Source: Myxococcales bacterium
GTDB taxonomy: Bacteria; Myxococcota_A; Polyangia; Polyangiales; Polyangiaceae
Direction: 5' to 3'
Length of the DNA stretch: 56,793 nucleotides
Assembly: GCA_947473045.1 (NCBI GenBank)
Contig: CANJCO010000032.1
Coordinates: 1-56,793, forward strand
Shown: in pieces, positions 27,385 to 37,277 of the stretch
Numbering within the stretch: the first letter of the stretch is position 1
How the letters are laid out: every line of letters begins with the position of its first letter
Notes under the pieces: model-generated
The model's database searches: none
The model's input: the letters and a program-made list of their open reading frames with translations, nothing else
What the model was told of the DNA's origin: nothing
Position numbers and translations under genes: made by a program

Positions 27385-27711
27385 TCACGTCTGCTGGGCG
27401 AGCACGGCGCCGCGCGTTCGGGCTTCATCCGGATCGCCTTCGCGCTCGCCTGCGACGATCGCCCAGCGGACGGCGTTTCGAAGCGCCCGCGCAGCGAAGA
27501 TCGCCGTGTCAAAGTCGGGAAACACCCACGCCATCGTGCCGGGCTCGACGCTTTGCCAGCCATAGACAATGAGCGTGACGCTGCTGGCCACGACCTGCGG
27601 CGATGGCCCGCTCGTGAGCGCAGCCTCCGCGTGCAGGTAGCGTTCGGCTGCGATGGCGGATGGTGTGGTGAGCATGGCCTGCGAACGCAGCACTTCGTTT
27701 GTATGGTTCAT
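27385..27711 (-). CDS. Small protein of unknown function
   Basis: The product is 108 aa from the ATG at 27711, with AGGA just upstream; longer readings of this frame run into Arg-rich noise. The central part (SSVTLIVYGWQSVEPGTMAWVFPDFDTAIFAARALRNAVRWAIVAG) is folded-looking. The phrase 'AWVFPDFDTAIFAARALRNAVRWAIV' describes a beta strand followed by an amphipathic helix. No family was recognised. It is divergent from the histidine kinase pair (250 bp between starts). Confidence 0.65.
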   Translation of the reverse strand: MNHTNEVLRSQAMLTTPSAIAAERYLHAEAALTSGPSPQVVASSVTLIVYGWQSVEPGTMAWVFPDFDTAIFAARALRNAVRWAIVAGEREGDPDEARTRGAVLAQQT

Positions 27712-27961
27712 TCCTGTGTTCCCCCCGGAGCGAAGTTGGTCCTCGCGCCCGCCGCGCGCGGGTCGGGCGCGTAGGAGCTTCGCAAATAGCGCGCCGCCGC
27801 CCGGCGATTCGCGCGCGTCACCGACGCCGCTTCGTGATCTGCTGTTTTGAGGGCTTTTGTCGGCTTGCAAGGCGGCGCGTCGACGTTTCCGGGCGGTCGC
27901 GCGCGAGGTCTGCCTGCGCGGCTGATGCCGGCTGTGTGCAAGCGGCGCGCGACGACCTATC

Positions 27962-29413
27962 ATGGACGCGTCCATGGTCTCGCGCGGCACAGATCGACGC
28001 GGCGCCTGGCCGCTGGTCGTTATCGCGCCGCTCTTCGTGGCCCTCGTCGGCATCGCGGTGGCGGTGGCGATCGGCGCGCTCGGCGTCGCGCAGCTCGCCG
28101 ACGAGGCGATCGATCACGCGAGCGTTCGTGCCGCGTGGACGTCCGCTCTGCTCGGCGAACGTTTGTCGGTGCTCGCTCCGGCGCTTCGGCTCGAGGCCGT
28201 TCAGCTGGCAGCACGGCGCACGGGCGCCGAAATTCTGGTCGCGGGCGAACCCGGCGATGTTGTCCTCGATGCGACCCTCGGCGCTCCGGACACAGCCCAC
28301 CTTCGCGAGCTCATCGCAGCGCGGGATGGCGAGGTCTCGACGCTCATGGGCCGCACACGCTTTGCCGCCCGCGCGTTGCCGGGCGATCCGCACGCGTTCG
28401 TCGTCTCGTTCGTTCGCGTGCCTCGTGCCCCCGAAGGCGCGCCCGCGCTGATTCAGGCGCTCTTTGCGCTGACGACGCTGCTCGTCGGTGTCGCGACCGT
28501 CGTCGCGTACGCGGTCGCGCGCGATGCGCAGATGGACATTTCGTACGTTACCCGCCGCGTCTCCGACATGGCCGTTGTTCGCAGCGAGCCGTCGGGAGAG
28601 CCCGTGCCGGTTCGAACGATCGACGAGGTCGGCGTGCTTACGAGCGCGCTCAACGAGCTCGTCGGACGCTTCGCAGAGGCGGAGCTCGGCTATCGTCGGG
28701 ACCTCGAGCGCGCCCGCGCCGCCGACCGCGACCGCGCCGAATTTCTCGCGGCCGTCAGCCACGAGCTTCGAACGCCGCTCAACGCGGTACTCGGTTTTTC
28801 CGACGTGCTGCTGAGCGAAGTGGACGGTCCGCTGTCGCCCGACGCGCGCGAGGAGATCGAACAGATCCGCCAGAGCGGGGCGCATCTGTCCGATCTCGTC
28901 AGCGACATTCTCGACTTCTCGGCGCTCGAAGGAGGGCGCCTCGTGCTCCACCGGGCGCCCGTAGATCTCGTCGCCGTCGCCCGCGAGCTCGTGCGCGAGT
29001 CTGCGGTGCTGGCGCGGGGCAAAGACGTTGCGGTGCGGCTCGTAGGCGACGCGACGCTCGTGGTCGGGGTCGACCCGAAACGAGCGCGCCAGATCATCGG
29101 CAATCTCCTGGGTAACGCGATCAAGTTCACCGTCAAGGGCGAGGTGGTCGTGGCGCTATCTCACGATGATGCATGCGCGATGATCGACGTCTCCGACACC
29201 GGCCCGGGCATTCACCCGAGCGAGCGAACGAGCATTTTCGAGGAGTACGGACAGACCCCGGCAGAGCGCGGAAAGCGGCGCGGCACCGGCCTCGGACTCA
29301 CGATTGCGCGCCGCCTCACCGCGATGCACGGAGGACGCATCGAGCTCGCGAGCGAGGTCGGTCGCGGCTCTCGATTTCGCGTCGTGCTGCCGCTCAAGCC
29401 GGGCGGACCATGA
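27962..29413 (+). CDS. Membrane sensor histidine kinase
   Basis: The product is 483 aa. Two membrane helices (about 17-43 and 163-186) flank a ~120-residue periplasmic sensor region. A HAMP-like linker follows (187-240, with DEVGVLTSALNELVGRF). The HisKA phosphoacceptor is His267 in AAVSHELRTPLNAVLGFSDV. The HATPase domain is canonical: N-box NLLGNAIKF (Asn385), G1 DTGPGI (412-417) and G2 GTGLGL (441-446). No response regulator is adjacent. It overlaps the next kinase gene by ATGA, so the two are probably made together and may form a mixed complex. Confidence 0.95.
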   Translation: MDASMVSRGTDRRGAWPLVVIAPLFVALVGIAVAVAIGALGVAQLADEAIDHASVRAAWTSALLGERLSVLAPALRLEAVQLAARRTGAEILVAGEPGDVVLDATLGAPDTAHLRELIAARDGEVSTLMGRTRFAARALPGDPHAFVVSFVRVPRAPEGAPALIQALFALTTLLVGVATVVAYAVARDAQMDISYVTRRVSDMAVVRSEPSGEPVPVRTIDEVGVLTSALNELVGRFAEAELGYRRDLERARAADRDRAEFLAAVSHELRTPLNAVLGFSDVLLSEVDGPLSPDAREEIEQIRQSGAHLSDLVSDILDFSALEGGRLVLHRAPVDLVAVARELVRESAVLARGKDVAVRLVGDATLVVGVDPKRARQIIGNLLGNAIKFTVKGEVVVALSHDDACAMIDVSDTGPGIHPSERTSIFEEYGQTPAERGKRRGTGLGLTIARRLTAMHGGRIELASEVGRGSRFRVVLPLKPGGP

Positions 29414-31257
29414 AAATCGCGGCTCGCCTGCTCGGTCGCCTTGCCCTCGCGCTGGTAGCCGTGTCGGCGGCGACCGACGCCGTTTTGTGGTTGTTCGCGC
29501 GTCGCTGGCTGCTCCTCGACGACGACACCGCTGCCGGCGTCTCGCCGCTGGCGCTTGCGTGCATGGGCTTCGCGCTCGTTTTGGACATCTCTGCGCTGCT
29601 CGCCTTGTTTCTTCCGCTTCGGAGGTTGCTCCGTGCGCTCGGCGGCGGCGCGGAGCAGGTTGTCGAGGCGACCGACTTGCTCAAGCTGTACTCGCTGCCG
29701 TCGCGTCTTGCTGTCGCGCATGCGTGCCTGGCGGTCGCCGTGGCGCTACTCGCTCAACTCGACGCCTTGCGCCCCGCGGAGGTTGATCCGACGACGCTCG
29801 CCGCGCTCGCGATCCTGTCGCTCACGCTTGCGAGCACGGCGTCGTTGCCGCTCTACGTCACCGCGCGTTCGAGCGTGGCGGCGGCGCTCGAGCGGGCGCC
29901 TTCGCCGGTGGCGCGCGATGCGGTGTCGATGGTCGCGGGCGGCGGGCGACAGGTGGCGCGCGTTCGTCTGCGCTTCCTCGCGGCTGTTGCAGCGCCGGTG
30001 TCGCTCGTGGCCATCGGGGCCTCTCTCCTCGTGTTTGCGCACGCGCGATCGTTCGAGACCCGCGCGCGTTGTGACGATGCGCGCGCAGTCGCGGCGGGCA
30101 CGCTCGACATGGTCTCGGGCAGCGCCGCCGGCCGCGTCGACGCGCTGATTCGCGCGATGTCGATGGGACTGCACGTCGAGTTCGAGGCCGAAGGTCAGCG
30201 CGCAGCCGCTTCGTTCGACCCTGGCGGAACCGTGGCTGCGCCTCTCGAAGACGGTCGCGCGGTGGTGCAGATCGCGCCGGCCTCGCCGGGCGCAGCGACC
30301 GCTACGGGCGCCGCAGTTTCTCTCGCGGCCGTGGTGCTTGCCGCGCTGATCGGCCGGCGCATCGGCGGAGGCCTGTCGCGCGACGTAGCGGCCGCGTCGG
30401 CTGAAATCGAGGCGATGGGGGCGCTGGACGTGCTCCGGGGATCGCCCGTGATCGCCGGCGCGCGCTTCGATGCGGTGCAGGCGCTGGCCCGCGCGATCGA
30501 TCGGCTGAGCGGCGTGTTTCGCGAGTTCGCTGCGGCACAGGAGAGGGCGATCGTGGCGCGCTCGCAAATGGAGCGAACGCGCTCGATGTTCCTCGCGTCG
30601 ATGAGCCACGACCTTCGAAGCCCGCTCAACGCCATCCTCGGCTTCGCAGCGCTCGCCGCGCAAAATCCGCAACTGTCGCCGGCGCAGCTCGAAAGCCTTA
30701 CGATCATAGAGCAGCGCGGGCGGGAGCTGCTGGTGCTCATTCAGACCGTGCTCGATTCGGCGCGCGCCGAGGCCGGCCAGCTGCGGCTCGTGCGCGAGCT
30801 CGCGGAGCCCGAAGCGATCGTCGCGCAGGCTGTGCGCGAGGCGCGCGACAACCTCGCCGGAATGGCCGTGGAGATCCTCGGTGAGGCTCAGGATGACGCG
30901 GCGCCCGTGCTCGTCGACGGTCGTCGACTCATCCAGGCCATCGTCGCGATCACGACGAGCGCTGCGCGCGCCTGCGAACGGGGGATCATTCGTGTGCGCG
31001 TGACGACGACCCGCGAGGCGCTGCGCGTCGAGGTGAGCGTCGAAGGAGCCGCTCCGTTGGGCGCCGCGAAAATGGCAGAAGCGCTCGACTCGCCGGAGCG
31101 CGCTCGGCGGCTCGGCAGCCTTGGCCTGGGGGTCATGCTCGCGCGCGCCATCGTGGGCCTGCACTCGGGTGTTGTCTCGTTCGACGCAACCGTGCCCGCG
31201 ATCGCCGTCACGCTTCCGCTCCGCCGCGAGGGTGGCGCTGGAGCGTTTAGCGTGTGA
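29410..31257 (+). CDS. Second membrane histidine kinase, degenerate ATPase
   Basis: The product is 615 aa, starting at an ATG overlapping the previous stop. About six membrane helices (9-30, 47-71, 100-118, 128-150, 190-210, 300-316) precede a HAMP-like region. HisKA is intact, with His400 in [21 protein letters not shown]. In the HATPase domain the N-box Asn pair is missing ([15 protein letters not shown]), and no DxGxG G1 box is seen ([13 protein letters not shown]). A G2-like [19 protein letters not shown] remains. It may bind ATP poorly or not at all and be phosphorylated in trans by the first kinase, which is inference. It overlaps the convergent kal-kce gene by 11 bp. Confidence 0.9.
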   Translation: MKIAARLLGRLALALVAVSAATDAVLWLFARRWLLLDDDTAAGVSPLALACMGFALVLDISALLALFLPLRRLLRALGGGAEQVVEATDLLKLYSLPSRLAVAHACLAVAVALLAQLDALRPAEVDPTTLAALAILSLTLASTASLPLYVTARSSVAAALERAPSPVARDAVSMVAGGGRQVARVRLRFLAAVAAPVSLVAIGASLLVFAHARSFETRARCDDARAVAAGTLDMVSGSAAGRVDALIRAMSMGLHVEFEAEGQRAAASFDPGGTVAAPLEDGRAVVQIAPASPGAATATGAAVSLAAVVLAALIGRRIGGGLSRDVAAASAEIEAMGALDVLRGSPVIAGARFDAVQALARAIDRLSGVFREFAAAQERAIVARSQMERTRSMFLASMSHDLRSPLNAILGFAALAAQNPQLSPAQLESLTIIEQRGRELLVLIQTVLDSARAEAGQLRLVRELAEPEAIVAQAVREARDNLAGMAVEILGEAQDDAAPVLVDGRRLIQAIVAITTSAARACERGIIRVRVTTTREALRVEVSVEGAAPLGAAKMAEALDSPERARRLGSLGLGVMLARAIVGLHSGVVSFDATVPAIAVTLPLRREGGAGAFSV

Positions 31258-32470
31258 GGCCGAGCAGCTCCCGCGCGCGCGAAGGCTCTGCAACCGTGCG
31301 CCCCAGCTCTCGCGCATACGCGGCCGCGCGAGCGACGAGCGGCGCGCTGCCTTCGGACAGAACGCCCTTTTCGAGAAAGATGTTGTCCTCGAGGCCGACG
31401 CGCGCGTGGCCGCCGGTGCGAATCGCGAGCTCGGTCATCGGGCGCTGGTGCCGCCCAACCGCGGCGACTGCCCACGTTGCGCCTTCAGGGAGCAGGGTGC
31501 GCATGTGAGCCACGTGCGCGTCGCGCGCGCCGATTCCGCCCGGAACGCCGAGGACGAACTGGAAGTGCAGCGGCGCTGCGATCACTCCGGCGGCGGCGAG
31601 CCCCAGGGCCTCCTCGACGTGGCCGACTTCGTAGCACTCGAGCTCGGCCAGGCTGCCCGCTGCGCGGATCCGCGCCGCGAGATCGCGAATTTCGGAGCGC
31701 TTGTTGACGAAGACGTCGTCGCCGAAGTTGAGCGATCCGCAGTTTAGCGTCGCCATCTCGGGCTTGCACGAAAGCGGCTGCGCGCGCTCGTCGATCGACA
31801 TGCCGACGGCGCCGCCGGTCGAGACTTGAATGACGCAATCGGTCGCGGCCCGAATCGCCTCGATCGTGGCGGCGAAGCGATCGGCGGACTGCGTGGGCGT
31901 GCCGTCGTCGTTTCGGACGTGAAGGTGAATCACCGAGGCGCCCGCCTCGCGGCAGCGCGCGGCCTCGTCGGCAATCTCAGCCGGCGAGATGGGCAGCCAG
32001 GGCGTCTGCGCGCGCGTGATCTCGGCGCCGACGATGGCGGCGGTGAGCACCAAATCGGGCAAAACGATGCCGGCGCGCCGCTGCATCGACCTGGGCGTGA
32101 CGCACGTTCCGACGGCCCTGCAGACCACCACGGGCTCGGGGTAGACATCGGCCGCGCTGGCGGCCACGTCCGCCTGACCGCGCACGTTCGAGATCACCTT
32201 GCGAGCCTCGAACACCATCTTGCGGCTCGACGCGCCAATCTTTACGAGCTCGCCCGTGGCCTCGATGTAGTCGCCGGCCATCACGGGCGCGAGAAACTCG
32301 ACCGACTCGTAGGCGCGAAACAGGCCCTCGTCGCCGTCGAGGCGAATGAGCAGCTCTGTGGCGAGATCTCCGAACAGAGCGAGCATGCGTGCGCCGTCGA
32401 CCAGCTCACCCGCATAGTGCGCGTCGTGAGACGACATGCGCAGCCGAACCATGACCTTCATTCCGACCAT
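31247..32470 (-). CDS. Fused 3-aminobutyryl-CoA ammonia-lyase / 3-keto-5-aminohexanoate cleavage enzyme
   Basis: The product is 407 aa (ATG at 32470 or 32461). Residues 1-~125 are a hotdog domain matching Kal: [39 protein letters not shown] and [17 protein letters not shown]. Residues ~135-407 are a DUF849/BKACE domain matching Kce: HLHVR (metal ligands His182, His184), STGG (217-220), [12 protein letters not shown], and GLEDN (359-363). These enzymes act in lysine catabolism, where Kce splits 3-keto-5-aminohexanoate with acetyl-CoA and Kal deaminates the 3-aminobutyryl-CoA formed. They are usually separate genes. No other kam/kdd/kal genes are nearby. Confidence 0.9.
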   Translation of the reverse strand: MVGMKVMVRLRMSSHDAHYAGELVDGARMLALFGDLATELLIRLDGDEGLFRAYESVEFLAPVMAGDYIEATGELVKIGASSRKMVFEARKVISNVRGQADVAASAADVYPEPVVVCRAVGTCVTPRSMQRRAGIVLPDLVLTAAIVGAEITRAQTPWLPISPAEIADEAARCREAGASVIHLHVRNDDGTPTQSADRFAATIEAIRAATDCVIQVSTGGAVGMSIDERAQPLSCKPEMATLNCGSLNFGDDVFVNKRSEIRDLAARIRAAGSLAELECYEVGHVEEALGLAAAGVIAAPLHFQFVLGVPGGIGARDAHVAHMRTLLPEGATWAVAAVGRHQRPMTELAIRTGGHARVGLEDNIFLEKGVLSEGSAPLVARAAAYARELGRTVAEPSRARELLGLTR

Positions 32471-32512
32471 GGGCCGAGTATGTAGCAGAGCGGCCGCCAG
32501 CTTTCGCGTGCT

Positions 32513-32839
32513 TCAGCCGCGGTCGTCGTCCCGATCGTCCCCGCCCGAAATCGGCAGGTGCCGGCTCCCGTTGACGACGTCTTTCAGGTCCTTGCCGACT
32601 TTGAAGAAGGGCAGCCGCTTGGCCGCCACGGGCACCGCACCGCCGGTTCGAGGGTTTCTCCCCGAGTACGGCTTGTAGGGGCGAACTGTGAAGCTCCCAA
32701 ATCCGCGGATCTCGATGCCCTCGCCGCGCTCGAGCGCCTCGGTCATCGCGTCGAAAATGCAGTTGACCACCTGCTCGGCTCGCCCTTTGGTGAGCTGCGT
32801 GCGCTCGGCCATCGCGTCGATGAGTTCGCTCTTGGTCAT
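32513..32839 (-). CDS. HU/IHF-family DNA-bending protein
   Basis: The product is 108 aa from the ATG at 32839 (MTKSELIDAMAERTQLTK); the frame extends 11 codons upstream without support. The HU fold is clear: KGRAEQVVNCIFDAMTEALERGEGIEIRGFGSFTVRPYKPYSGRNPRTG. The RNPRTG arm tip inserts into the minor groove. The N-terminus is most like the IHF-beta (HimD) type. An extra acidic tail (SGGDDRDDDRG) is not in canonical IHF. It acts as a nucleoid architectural protein. Its 42-bp spacing to kal-kce probably does not reflect a functional link. Confidence 0.95.
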   Translation of the reverse strand: MTKSELIDAMAERTQLTKGRAEQVVNCIFDAMTEALERGEGIEIRGFGSFTVRPYKPYSGRNPRTGGAVPVAAKRLPFFKVGKDLKDVVNGSRHLPISGGDDRDDDRG

Positions 32840-32894
32840 CTGCTGGGTCCCTGCGTGGTGCGAACTCCACAATAACGCTCAAAAACGGTGATGG

Positions 32895-34988
32895 TCAACG
32901 GGGGTCACCCGGTCGCAAGTAGAGGCGGTCGACCGCGATTGGGCCGCCTTCGGCCCGAATGGTGACAAGTGCCTCACCGGCAGCCAGCTCGAACGCTCCG
33001 AGCGTGAGCGATTCGCAGGCGTCCGCTGCAGCCCCGGTGACGGTCCACCGCGCGCTCGCGCTCGCCGTTTTCTGGCGGACGCTGATCTCCCCGGCGGCAG
33101 GACTACCCACACGGACGACAGTGCCGCCGACTTCCCAATTTCCCGACTCGGGAACCGGCAGCGCGATGACTACTTCGCCCGCGGCGGCGGTCGGGCGCAC
33201 CTCGAGCACCCGGTGCATCGACGCGCACGCGTGCGACGTCCACGCTGGCGCGGCCCACGCGCCGCTTTGCGCGAGCGGCGGCCACTCGGCCTCCGCCTCG
33301 AAGCTCCACCCGGGGGCGGCAGCGGCGGCGCGCTGCGCCAAAGGCGTCACCGTGACGTGGCCGTCCAGGCCGTAGTGGTGCACGAACGCAGCGGGATCGC
33401 CGAGGCGCTTTCGGAGCGCGGCGTCGTGGTCGTCACCGCGGAGTCGCGCGATGACGACTTCGCGATCGGGCGCGCGCGCTTCCGGCTCGAACGCGAGGCC
33501 AAACGCGTGATCGGTGTCGACGAACACGAGCCCGCGCGTGACGCCGGCGCGCGACAGGTCCGCGGCCAGAAACATCGGACGGCCTCCCTCGCGCCCGCGC
33601 AGCAGCAGGTGGTCGAAGGAGGCGTGGAGGGAAAAGCCCAGCAGCATCGCGGCGAGCGCGAGACCGGCGCGCCGCACGAGCGGCATCGCAGGCGCCATCC
33701 CCGAAAGCGCCATCGCCGCCAGCGCGTGCTCGGTAGGGATGACATCCGCAAAGAGCCGGGCTCCGCCGCCCGGGTAATTGCCGTCGAAGTAAAATGGCGC
33801 GTAGGCAGCGATTTGACAGGCGACCAGCGCGAGCAGCCAGCGCGAGGCCCGGAAGGCGCGCGCGGTGCGCGGAAGCGTCGCCGCGAACGCCAGTCCGAGG
33901 GGCCACGCGTTGAAGGCGTCGGACAGGTGCAGGTGCAGGCGCCGCAGCGTCGTGCCCGCTGATGCGACCACGCCGTAGCCGCCGTCGAGCCTGGCGCGGA
34001 CGAAATCGCCGTGCTCATAAAGGCAGCCAATTCCAGCGCCGAAGCCGTATCGAAAGCAGCCTGCGGGACCGTCACTCGTCGCGTAGTAGGCGAGCTGGGT
34101 CGAGCCGAGCGGAGAGCCGGTCGCGATCGTTTGGGATGTGACCAGCAGCGCCGCGCCGGGGACGAGACCTCCCAGAAGCGCGCCGGCCGCTGACTTGCTG
34201 GTGCGCAGGGCCATGAACAGCGCGATGCCTCCGATCGCGACCGCCGACACAGGTCTCGTCGCGAGCGCCATTCCGATCGCAACTCCGGCCAAAGCGAACA
34301 GCCCGGCGCGAGAGGTGCGGCGGCCGGCGAGCGCGAGCGCGAGCGCGGAGGTGAGCCACAGCGCGGTGGCGCCGTGCGACATCGTGTCGGCCGTGTGATA
34401 ACGAAGCGCTGCGCTGGCGACCGAGAGAAGGGCGGCGGTTCGGGCCACGGGAACGGCGAGCTCGGGCCGCTCGCGGCAGGCCTCGAACGCGAGCGCGTAC
34501 GTCGCGATCACGAGCGCGGCCGCCAGCGCGGGGCCGACCAGCATCGGCGCGCCGAGCTTGAATCCAGCCGCGAGCAGCAGCGGATATCCCGGGGGAAAAA
34601 TCCCCGCGATCTGGCCGTCGTGAAACAGCAAAAAGCGCCCGCGCACGCTCGCGGAGGGGTCGCTGGCCGGCCAGGCGAAGTGCCCTTCGGCGAGCGCTCT
34701 TGCCTGCAGGTAATAGCTGGTCGCGTCGATGATGCGCGGGCCTCCCGCGAGGTAGTGGGCGACGTAGCCGAGCGACAGCCCCGCCGCGCCGAGCGCGCAG
34801 AGCGTCAGGAACATTCGATGAGATATGTGTATGATGCACTTATTTCGTCCGCGCCAAAGGCACGCCGCGGCGATCGCGATTGACAGGGCGAGGGCTACTT
34901 TCGCGGGCCCATCAGGCGGCGCACCCCAGGCTCCCAGAACGGACGCGACGCGCGCGCTCCACACGCCCATGCCTACTGGGTGATCCAT
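32895..34988 (-). CDS. GT-C-fold membrane glycosyltransferase-like protein
   Basis: The product is ~697 aa. The start is ambiguous: the ATG at 34988 overlaps the upstream gene by 16 bp, and an ATG at 34970 lies 2 bp after its stop. About ten membrane helices occupy residues ~20-480. The first periplasmic loop reads IIDATSYYLQARALAEGHFAWP, where GT-C enzymes carry a catalytic Asp followed by Y..QAR...EG. A FPPGYPLLLAAGF motif follows. The C-terminal ~200 residues form a soluble, beta-rich exported domain. A lipid-linked sugar donor is expected. It is probably co-translated with 34973..37219 and works in the same glycan pathway. Confidence 0.8.
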   Translation of the reverse strand: MDHPVGMGVWSARVASVLGAWGAPPDGPAKVALALSIAIAAACLWRGRNKCIIHISHRMFLTLCALGAAGLSLGYVAHYLAGGPRIIDATSYYLQARALAEGHFAWPASDPSASVRGRFLLFHDGQIAGIFPPGYPLLLAAGFKLGAPMLVGPALAAALVIATYALAFEACRERPELAVPVARTAALLSVASAALRYHTADTMSHGATALWLTSALALALAGRRTSRAGLFALAGVAIGMALATRPVSAVAIGGIALFMALRTSKSAAGALLGGLVPGAALLVTSQTIATGSPLGSTQLAYYATSDGPAGCFRYGFGAGIGCLYEHGDFVRARLDGGYGVVASAGTTLRRLHLHLSDAFNAWPLGLAFAATLPRTARAFRASRWLLALVACQIAAYAPFYFDGNYPGGGARLFADVIPTEHALAAMALSGMAPAMPLVRRAGLALAAMLLGFSLHASFDHLLLRGREGGRPMFLAADLSRAGVTRGLVFVDTDHAFGLAFEPEARAPDREVVIARLRGDDHDAALRKRLGDPAAFVHHYGLDGHVTVTPLAQRAAAAAPGWSFEAEAEWPPLAQSGAWAAPAWTSHACASMHRVLEVRPTAAAGEVVIALPVPESGNWEVGGTVVRVGSPAAGEISVRQKTASASARWTVTGAAADACESLTLGAFELAAGEALVTIRAEGGPIAVDRLYLRPGDPR

Positions 34989-37219
34989 ACATGGTAGTTC
35001 ACAAAATCGCCGGGCCCGATGACGTCGAACGCGACGTCGATCGCGCTGTCGACGGCGTCCGCCGGCAAATCGATCACACGCTCGTCCCATGCGTCGCGCG
35101 GCTCGAAGGCGAGCACGCCGATGACGCGGCTGCCGACGCTCACGCTGACCGCTGTCTTCGCGTCCGGCGCCGATCGCACCACGAGCCGCGCGGCCGCCCG
35201 AGGGGCCAGATCCGACAGGCGCATCGACTCGCGTCGCCCGGCCCCCGTTCGCCGGCCCGCGTCGAACAGGTCGGCGTAGCTGTCGGCGGGATCGGGTAGC
35301 ACCTTCATGTCCGTCCATCCGCCTGCGGGGTGCGGAAACACGTATTGATGGGCCTTTTCGCTCACGAGATCGGCCACATCGACGCTGTCGCGAACGTGCG
35401 AGGGCGCGACGGCGCGGGGCGCCTCTCCGGTGCCCAGCAGGTGCCAGTCGGCCAGAAAGATCACGTCTTCATAGCCGCCGCAGATCACGTTGCCGGGGGC
35501 GGGAAACCGGGCGACCTCGCCGCGCGAAAACCACACCGGCAGCGTGCCCCACCACGACGGGTAGATCGCAAACACGTCCGGTCGATCGCGAGGCATGACG
35601 CGCTCGATGAGCTCGAGCGTCGCGGGCAGCCCGTGCACGCCCGCGCGCGCGAACGGAAGGCCCGCGAATCCGCCGAGGCCGATGATGTCCAGCCCCGGCC
35701 GGTTTGACGCATACAGCAGGGCGCCGGCGTCTCCGACGAGGATGCGCGCAGCCCGCTGCGCCCCCAGCCACCGTCCCGCGGTCACGTGCTGATCACGGAT
35801 ATTTCGGCTGGCGCGGCCGAAGAACCAGATTTGATCCCGCATTTTGGCGTCCTGATGCCACGCGGCGAGCCCGAGCCCTGCCATCACCAGCGCAGCCCGC
35901 GCCGGCCAGTAGCGCACCACGAAGGCGGCGACCGCGCCGGCCCCGGCCGCGGCCGTCCACGCGAGCGCAACCTGGGGCATCACGCCGGCAGGGCGCAGGC
36001 TCAGGGCGAGCGCCTGCGCGCCGAGTGCGCCCGCGATGGCGCTGGCGACGAGCGCGGGGCGCCCCGAGCGCCGCAGCATGGCGACCGCTCCGAGCGTCGC
36101 GAGCATCAGCAGCCACGCCACCGCGGGCATCGTGTAGCGCTCGTTCTGCCAGCGCACCTGCCCGTTGAGCGCGACCATGGCGAGCCACGCGACAATCTGC
36201 AGCCACAGCAGCACGGCGAAGCGGCGGGTCTCGGGCAGCGCGAGGGCAAATAGCGCAAGAAGCAGCGGGATGTAGCCGTAACCGGCCGCGTCGCTGAAGT
36301 GGTACTCGAGGTTGCGGAGCGCCGCGTACTTCAAGTTGAATATGTAATCTGCAAGCTTTTCGTCGGCCGTTAGAAACGGGCTGTTGATCGCGAGCTTGAC
36401 GATCGCGCCGTTCGCGCTCGTCTCTCCTGTCAGCACCCGGTTGGCGACCGACTGCAGCGTGAGCACGGCGAACGCCGGCAGGCCGACGCGGAGCAAGACC
36501 CCGATGCGCTCGCGGGACGTGGTCTTCCGGGCGCGCCACAGCGCGGCGATGAGGCCGAAGGCGGCGACGCTCATGGCGGCCTCGGGGCGCGTGGCGACGA
36601 GCAGGCCGCCCCACGCTCCAAGGGCCCACGCCGAGCGCGGCAACCCGCGGGCGCTGGCGTCGTCGATGCCAAAAAATGCGCGCAGCGCACCGGCCCAAAT
36701 GCCGAGAAAAAAGGCCACTTCCATGCCGCTCCACAGCGACCAGTCGAGGGCGCCGACACTGAGAACCACCGCAGGAAGCAGGTACGATCCCGCGCGCATC
36801 GAGTCGCTGCGCGGGGCGGACCGCAGCAGAAGGCCGCGCGCCGCGAGCAGCAGCGCGAACGTCGAAGTCGTCGCGATGAGCGCTGCCCAGACCATGAGGT
36901 TCGTGTCGCGCAGGCCCGCGAGCCAGCCGGGCGCGAGCGCGAACGGGTAGGTCAGGCTCGTGTTGCCGCTCGAATAGCCGTTGCCCGGCGTCCACTCGAA
37001 CGGATAGCCCTGCGCGATCGAGCGCGCGTAGTCGAAGTGAATGAAGACGTCGTCGAGCGGCGCGGACCACTCGCCCTGCGTCTGGCGGAGCATGTAGCCG
37101 TAAAACGCGCAGGCCGACGTGAGCGTGCAGGTTGCGGCCCAGAGCGCGTAGATCGCCCCGTCTGCGCGCCGCCACCACGACAGCGCCGAACGCAGGGGCA
37201 GGGGCGCGCGAATCACCAC
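34973..37219 (-). CDS. GT-C-fold membrane glycosyltransferase-like protein
   Basis: The product is 748 aa with about twelve membrane helices. After the first helix comes SAPLDDVFIHFDYARSIAQG, then PGNGYSSGNTSLTYPFALAPG. The DDxFIxxxYAR...G...NPG..xxG.TS layout is that of GT-C enzymes such as the AftB-like arabinosyltransferases, with Asp-Asp as the catalytic pair. After the membrane part is a ~220-residue exported C-terminal domain (RILVGDAGALLYASNRPGLDIIGLGGFAG, YPSWWGTLPVWFSRGEVARFPAPGN). The donor and acceptor are unknown; a polyprenyl-phosphate sugar is expected. It is first of a two-gene overlapping unit. Confidence 0.83.
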   Translation of the reverse strand: MVIRAPLPLRSALSWWRRADGAIYALWAATCTLTSACAFYGYMLRQTQGEWSAPLDDVFIHFDYARSIAQGYPFEWTPGNGYSSGNTSLTYPFALAPGWLAGLRDTNLMVWAALIATTSTFALLLAARGLLLRSAPRSDSMRAGSYLLPAVVLSVGALDWSLWSGMEVAFFLGIWAGALRAFFGIDDASARGLPRSAWALGAWGGLLVATRPEAAMSVAAFGLIAALWRARKTTSRERIGVLLRVGLPAFAVLTLQSVANRVLTGETSANGAIVKLAINSPFLTADEKLADYIFNLKYAALRNLEYHFSDAAGYGYIPLLLALFALALPETRRFAVLLWLQIVAWLAMVALNGQVRWQNERYTMPAVAWLLMLATLGAVAMLRRSGRPALVASAIAGALGAQALALSLRPAGVMPQVALAWTAAAGAGAVAAFVVRYWPARAALVMAGLGLAAWHQDAKMRDQIWFFGRASRNIRDQHVTAGRWLGAQRAARILVGDAGALLYASNRPGLDIIGLGGFAGLPFARAGVHGLPATLELIERVMPRDRPDVFAIYPSWWGTLPVWFSRGEVARFPAPGNVICGGYEDVIFLADWHLLGTGEAPRAVAPSHVRDSVDVADLVSEKAHQYVFPHPAGGWTDMKVLPDPADSYADLFDAGRRTGAGRRESMRLSDLAPRAAARLVVRSAPDAKTAVSVSVGSRVIGVLAFEPRDAWDERVIDLPADAVDSAIDVAFDVIGPGDFVNYHVWITQ

Positions 37220-37277
37220 GGCCCGGCGTATAGCAGCGTCTTTGCGCGCAGCGAAGCCGTGCTATTGCGGCGCCATC

